Shown here piece by piece: positions 48,626 through 52,625 of a stretch of 52,625 bases of DNA. The position numbers were made by a program, and so were the translations under genes. This stretch comes from CAYURH01 sp964447105 (lineage in GTDB: Bacteria > Patescibacteriota > Saccharimonadia > Saccharimonadales > EFPC-124). How positions within the stretch are numbered: the first letter of the stretch is position 1; every line of letters starts with the position of its first letter. Location: NCBI GenBank assembly GCA_964447105.1, contig CAYURH010000006.1, forward strand, positions 1 through 52,625, given 5' to 3'. Below the pieces are notes generated by a model, which saw only the letters and a program-made list of their open reading frames with translations, was not told the origin of the DNA and ran no database searches.

Positions 48626-48891
48626 CGCTTCTTTTTGGTGAGCGCCTGCCATTGTTGCTGGAACCAATCGGTAATCTTTTTCAACACATGTACCATCCAG
48701 TCACGCGTGCGTTTGGCGTGTGCGAATTCGGTAGCCAAAATCGCAAAACCCAAGAATATAATCACCCAGCCTGGACCGGGCAGCGGCAGATCAATAATAC
48801 CCACCAACACCACTACCCAGCCAATAATAAAAATAATCGTCTGGCGAATTTTTTTGGGTGTCTTTTGCCAGGTGCGGCGTAATTTTTCCAT
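48622..48891 (-). CDS. PGPGW-motif small membrane protein
   Basis: 89 residues. Two close helices contain the family motif (IIGWVVVLVGIIDLPLPGPGW and IIFLGFAILATEFAHA), followed by a basic C terminus ending KKKR. Matches the putative transmembrane PGPGW family; role unknown. The start at 48891 (MEKLRR) was chosen because TATACT lies 8 nt before it on the minus strand; the upstream ATG at 48963 is outside the expected transcript. Confidence 0.82.
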   Translation of the reverse strand: MEKLRRTWQKTPKKIRQTIIFIIGWVVVLVGIIDLPLPGPGWVIIFLGFAILATEFAHAKRTRDWMVHVLKKITDWFQQQWQALTKKKR

Positions 48892-48968
48892 ATCTTTAGA
48901 GTATAGCAAGTTTTGCTGCACGACTATAAAGTAGCCGCAGAACAAGGGACGTCTATAGCTCACTCTTT

Positions 48969-48977
48969 TGGTATAAT
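48969..48977 (+). promoter_or_regulatory. extended -10 of the 48984 gene, leaderless type
   Basis: TGG-TATAAT ends 6 nt before GTG 48984. Confidence 0.6.
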
Positions 48978-48983
48978 GTGTGC

Positions 48984-49928
48984 GTGGAAAAATCAGTCGA
49001 TATCCGTATTTCCAACGCTAGTTTGCCGCGTCGGTCAGTTGGTTGGCGGGTGGCCGATTACGAGCGATTTTTTGCCGCCATTGGTGTAGAGCAGGGTGAA
49101 TTTATTGTGCGTAACGATGCGTTTTTTGCGGGTGTTGCGCTGCTGGGGTTGGGCAAAAAGCAGGGCTATGAGGCGCAAGCGGTGCGGCGGCTCGTGGCGT
49201 CGGTGCACCAGTCGTTTGTAGAATTACCACGGCGGGTCATTGCTAGGCAAATTGTGGCTGAAGCAATTCGCGGCCCGCACAACCTGGCGTTGGCCAAAAA
49301 ACTAGGCACGCGTGCCGCTTTGGCTACAGTGTATCCCGAACGAATGGCATCCCTGAGCCGCATGCAACACCTCCAACAAGTAACCGGCCCATTGCCAGCG
49401 GTAGTATATCCCGAAGTGTATGATGGCGGTGTGCGCTATGCCCCAGAACAATTTAGCCTGACCATGGCGCAAGTCACGGCCAATTGGCTGGGCTTGCGTG
49501 GATTGCCGGCTCACGCAGATGCTGATTGGATAATGCACGAACTGGCTGCGCAAGGAGTGGGCAAAGTGTGTTTAGACGTAGCGCATATTCAACGCCAGTA
49601 TCCCGACGAACCATACGCGTTTCCCGACCCGTTGGGCTTGGCAGTTGATTTAGCTCAACATGACTATGTGGCCGAGGGGCATTTGGCGCTGGGTCGTACC
49701 GATGTGGGGCGTGATGTAGTGTCGTATAAAGCTTTTGTGCGCTCAGCCGCTGCAGCCGCTCAGACAGCCGAGGGTGATATGTTTGTGAATACGGTACATG
49801 AGTGGCGCGCGTACCACCCCGACACGCCAATGCCGTGGGTGCTCGAGGTCAATCCATTTGCCGTAGAAGGCGACATGACTGCAGAATATGCCGCCATTGT
49901 GCAACACGCCTACGAGCTTGCCGCATAG
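48984..49928 (+). CDS. hypothetical protein
   Basis: 314 residues from GTG 48984; GTG 48978 directly after the -10 is less likely. Soluble, Ala-rich, alternating helices and strands (GPLPAVVYPEVYDGGVRYA; GVGKVCLDVAHIQRQYP; MPWVLEVNPFAVEGDM). The last two segments place acidic residues at strand ends, which would suit a TIM barrel, but no family could be assigned with confidence. Single gene between the PGPGW gene and uvrA. Confidence 0.7.
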   Translation: MEKSVDIRISNASLPRRSVGWRVADYERFFAAIGVEQGEFIVRNDAFFAGVALLGLGKKQGYEAQAVRRLVASVHQSFVELPRRVIARQIVAEAIRGPHNLALAKKLGTRAALATVYPERMASLSRMQHLQQVTGPLPAVVYPEVYDGGVRYAPEQFSLTMAQVTANWLGLRGLPAHADADWIMHELAAQGVGKVCLDVAHIQRQYPDEPYAFPDPLGLAVDLAQHDYVAEGHLALGRTDVGRDVVSYKAFVRSAAAAAQTAEGDMFVNTVHEWRAYHPDTPMPWVLEVNPFAVEGDMTAEYAAIVQHAYELAA

Positions 49929-49960
49929 GCCGCACACTGGTTTTACGCCATACTTTACTG

Positions 49961-49966
49961 TATAAT
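49961..49966 (+). promoter_or_regulatory. -10 of uvrA, leaderless type
   Basis: TATAAT ends 9 nt before ATG 49976; no Shine-Dalgarno. Confidence 0.6.
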
Positions 49967-49975
49967 CTATCCGTT

Positions 49976-52625
49976 ATGGCAGATGCAATTGTTGTGGCTG
50001 GCGCGCGCGAGCATAATCTCAAAGACATCAGTGTTACTATCCCGCGCGACAAATTAGTAGTTATCACAGGACTTTCCGGTTCCGGCAAGTCTAGTTTGGC
50101 ATTTGACACCATCTATGCCGAAGGTCAACGTCGCTATGTGGAGTCGCTCAGCAGCTATGCTCGCCAGTTTTTGGGTCTCATGGAAAAACCAGACGTGGAC
50201 CAAATCGACGGCTTGAGTCCAGCAATTAGCATCGACCAAAAATCTACCAGTCGCAACCCGCGCTCAACAGTCGCAACCGTGACAGAACTATATGATTACC
50301 TGCGTCTGCTCTATGCGCGTATTGGCATTCCGCACTGTCCTGTTGATGGTCGCGAAGTTACGCGTCGTAGCCCGCAGCAAATTGTGGACGAAATCACCAG
50401 CGCGCCCGAAGGTTCTCGCCTAATCATATTGGCGCCCGTGGTAGTCGACAAAAAAGGTGAGTTTCAGCACATCCCCGACCAGTATCAGCGCGGCGGTTTT
50501 GCGCGCGTGCGCGTGGACGGTATAGTGTATGCGCTCGACGAATTCCCTACGCTTGATAAAAACAAAAAACACACCATCGAAGTAGTGATCGACCGCGTGA
50601 TCAATAACGCCGACAACCGCAGCCGTATTGCCCAAAGCACCGAACAGGCGCTGGATATCGCCGAAGGCGTGGTAAAAATCCAAAACGCCGACGATGAAAC
50701 CGAAAAAGTGTTTAGCCAGCGCTACGCTTGTGTGGATCATCCGGAAATTGATATTCCTGAACTCGCGCCTCGGCTGTTTAGTTTCAACTCGCCGCATGGT
50801 GCCTGTCCGGTATGTACCGGCCTGGGCAATCGCCTCGAAATCGACCCCGACATGATTCTCAACCCCGCACTCACTATTGCCGAGGGCGGCATTCGTCCGT
50901 GGAATCGGGTGCGTATAGATACTTGGTACGTCAAACAAGTCAATGCCATGGCCGAAGCCAACGGGTTTTCGATACAGACGCCGCTCAAAGATTTGGCGCC
51001 TGAGCAACTGCAACAAGTGCTTTATGGCACAGGTGCGCAACGCTATCGTGTGCCACTCAGCGGCGGGCGTAGTTTTGAGACGACGTTTGAAGGAGTGATT
51101 CCTAACTTGGAGCGCCGTCACCGCGAAACCGAAAGTGATTTTATCCGTCGTGATATTGAGCGGTTTATGCGCGAGCGTGACTGCACCACTTGCAAAGGTC
51201 AACGACTAAAACCCGAAGCATTGGCAGTGACCGTGCAAAACCTAAACATCATGGATGTGTGTAGTCTTGGTGTGGGTGATGCGTTGAAATTATTCACCGA
51301 CGGCCTGAAATTTAGCGAACAAGAAATGTTCATAGCCAAGCAGATTTTGCGCGAAGTCAAAGCGCGTTTGAGCTTCCTCGACGACGTGGGCTTGAGCTAC
51401 ATCGAACTCGGTCGCGCGGCCAACACCCTGAGTGGCGGTGAAGCGCAACGTATCCGTTTGGCGACGCAAATCGGTTCAGGTTTGCAGGGCGTGCTCTATG
51501 TGCTGGACGAGCCGTCGATTGGCCTGCACCAGCGCGACAACGACCGTTTGATCGCCACGCTGCAGCATCTGCGCAATTTGGGCAATACTGTGATTGTGGT
51601 GGAGCACGACGAAGACACTATCCGCGCCGCAGATCATCTGATCGACATTGGCCCTGGTGCTGGCATTCATGGCGGCCACATTGTGGCCCAAGGTTCGCCA
51701 GCTGATGTTGCCAAAGACAAAAACAGCATCACCGGCCGCTACCTGAGCGGTATCGAAAAAATCGATATACCCGCCAAACGCCGCAAAGGCAATGGCAAAG
51801 CACTCACAGTGCGCGGCGCTCGCGAACACAACCTCAAAAATATCGACGTCACCCTGCCGCTGGGCAAAATGGTAGTAGTGAGTGGTGTATCTGGTTCGGG
51901 CAAATCAACGTTGGTCAACGACATCGTGGCCAAAGAGTTGGCCCACCGCCTGCATCGCGCCAACGAAGTGGCCGGCAAACACGACGCGATCGAAGGCATA
52001 GAGGCGCTCGACAAAGTGATCGTCATTGACCAATCGCCCATTGGCCGTACGCCGCGCAGCAACCCCGCTACGTACACTGGCGTATTTACTCCCATCCGCG
52101 AGATGTTTGCCAGCACACCCGAAGCCAACATTCGCGGCTACAAAGCTGGTCGGTTTAGTTTTAATGTCAAAGGCGGAAGGTGCGAAAACTGCCAGGGCGA
52201 TGGTGTAATCAAGATCGAAATGCACTTTTTGCCCGACGTGTATGTGACCTGCGAAGTCTGCAAAGGCCAGCGCTACAACCGTGAAGCGCTGGAAATTCAT
52301 TACAAAGGCAAAACTATCGCCGATGTACTCGAAATGACGGTGGAGCAAGCGGTCACATTTTTCGAAAACATCCCGACTATTGCCAAAAAGATGCAAACGC
52401 TCAATGAAGTGGGCTTGGGCTATATCAAGCTCGGCCAGCCAGCTACGACACTGAGTGGCGGCGAGGCTCAGCGCATCAAACTGGCGAGTGAATTGAGCCG
52501 TCGTGCTACTGGTCGTACGCTGTATATACTCGACGAACCGACGACCGGGCTCCACAGCGCTGACGTGAAAAAATTATTGCATGTGCTACAAACGCTCGTG
52601 GAAGCTGGAAACCGGATGGTAATTA
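49976..52625 (+). CDS. uvrA: excinuclease ABC subunit A, 3' end beyond window
   Basis: DNA-damage recognition subunit of nucleotide excision repair. The first ~883 residues are present. The N terminus reads ADAIVVAGAREHNLKDISV, then Walker A GLSGSGKSSLAFDT, the UvrB-binding region, the zinc motif CxxC (CPVCTG), signature LSGGEAQRIRLATQ, Walker B VLYVLDEPSIGLHQRD. In the second half, VSGVSGSGKSTLV, the zinc finger CENCQGDG...CEVCKGQRYN, LSGGEAQRIKLASE and YILDEPTTGLH follow. ATG 49976 by -10 spacing. No stop codon within the window. Confidence 0.97.
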   Translation, partial: MADAIVVAGAREHNLKDISVTIPRDKLVVITGLSGSGKSSLAFDTIYAEGQRRYVESLSSYARQFLGLMEKPDVDQIDGLSPAISIDQKSTSRNPRSTVATVTELYDYLRLLYARIGIPHCPVDGREVTRRSPQQIVDEITSAPEGSRLIILAPVVVDKKGEFQHIPDQYQRGGFARVRVDGIVYALDEFPTLDKNKKHTIEVVIDRVINNADNRSRIAQSTEQALDIAEGVVKIQNADDETEKVFSQRYACVDHPEIDIPELAPRLFSFNSPHGACPVCTGLGNRLEIDPDMILNPALTIAEGGIRPWNRVRIDTWYVKQVNAMAEANGFSIQTPLKDLAPEQLQQVLYGTGAQRYRVPLSGGRSFETTFEGVIPNLERRHRETESDFIRRDIERFMRERDCTTCKGQRLKPEALAVTVQNLNIMDVCSLGVGDALKLFTDGLKFSEQEMFIAKQILREVKARLSFLDDVGLSYIELGRAANTLSGGEAQRIRLATQIGSGLQGVLYVLDEPSIGLHQRDNDRLIATLQHLRNLGNTVIVVEHDEDTIRAADHLIDIGPGAGIHGGHIVAQGSPADVAKDKNSITGRYLSGIEKIDIPAKRRKGNGKALTVRGAREHNLKNIDVTLPLGKMVVVSGVSGSGKSTLVNDIVAKELAHRLHRANEVAGKHDAIEGIEALDKVIVIDQSPIGRTPRSNPATYTGVFTPIREMFASTPEANIRGYKAGRFSFNVKGGRCENCQGDGVIKIEMHFLPDVYVTCEVCKGQRYNREALEIHYKGKTIADVLEMTVEQAVTFFENIPTIAKKMQTLNEVGLGYIKLGQPATTLSGGEAQRIKLASELSRRATGRTLYILDEPTTGLHSADVKKLLHVLQTLVEAGNRMVI

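Noticed and set aside
1..52625. CRISPR array, insertion sequence, integrase or prophage genes
   Set aside because: No regularly spaced repeats, transposase or recombinase motifs, or phage structural operon were seen. The baseplate-J-like protein is a chromosomal membrane protein.

Overview
The window is 52.6 kb of a bacterial chromosome. Gene content and architecture best fit Candidatus Saccharibacteria (TM7/Patescibacteria). It carries compact housekeeping genes, an alanyl-tRNA synthetase without its C-terminal part, an RpfB-like cell-wall enzyme, a PilM/FtsA-like ATPase next to a membrane-anchored baseplate-J-like protein, and no biosynthetic pathways. The assignment is inferred from gene content, not from a marker phylogeny. 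The genetic code is standard: TAG, TAA and TGA all end intact genes.

Layout. 1-49: partial tRNA-Glu, followed by a run of hairpins. 442-6233: lower glycolysis (pyk, pgk, tpiA), with four unknown minus-strand genes placed between them. 6250-7431: a disordered tail-anchored protein. 7514-10018: three tandem HbpS/GlcG-like proteins. 10127: pcrA/uvrD helicase. 12429-16742: a two-gene membrane/secreted operon and four tandem, related lipoproteins. 16829-21157: Nudix, RpfB-like transglycosylase, rsmA, ABC-F ATPase. 21216-22956: accessory genes, including an Asp/Asn-hydroxylase-like protein. 23192-31768: metG, tatD, cysteine desulfurase, a YdcF-like protein, mnmA and a secreted phosphatase. 31843-35026: small membrane, low-complexity and LEA-like proteins and a PQQ-type sugar dehydrogenase. 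35104-42469: alaS, GNAT, pilM-like, baseplate-J-like, ruvX, mltG. 42491-44305: a long structured leader, a LysM-CHAP hydrolase and an XRE regulator broken by TAG. 44404-52625: obg, a candidate non-coding RNA, an ArsR-type regulator, sbcB, membrane proteins and the start of uvrA.

Two kinds of gene alternate. Housekeeping genes typically have an extended -10 box (TGn-TATAAT-like) only 6-10 nt before the start codon and no Shine-Dalgarno, which suggests leaderless mRNAs. About twenty accessory genes look like self-contained cassettes. Each tends to have a -35/-10 promoter with 16-18 nt spacing, a 5' leader often opening with a hairpin, a clear Shine-Dalgarno, a GC-rich coding region, and a long perfect hairpin after the stop, usually without a U tract. 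Most encode secreted, lipid-anchored, membrane or unknown proteins.

The points most worth following up are two in-frame palindromic insertions inside mnmA and tatD, a roughly 320-nt candidate RNA gene after obg, the structured leader before the LysM-CHAP gene, the four-lipoprotein family, the triple HbpS-like array, and the amber-interrupted actinobacterial-type HTH gene.
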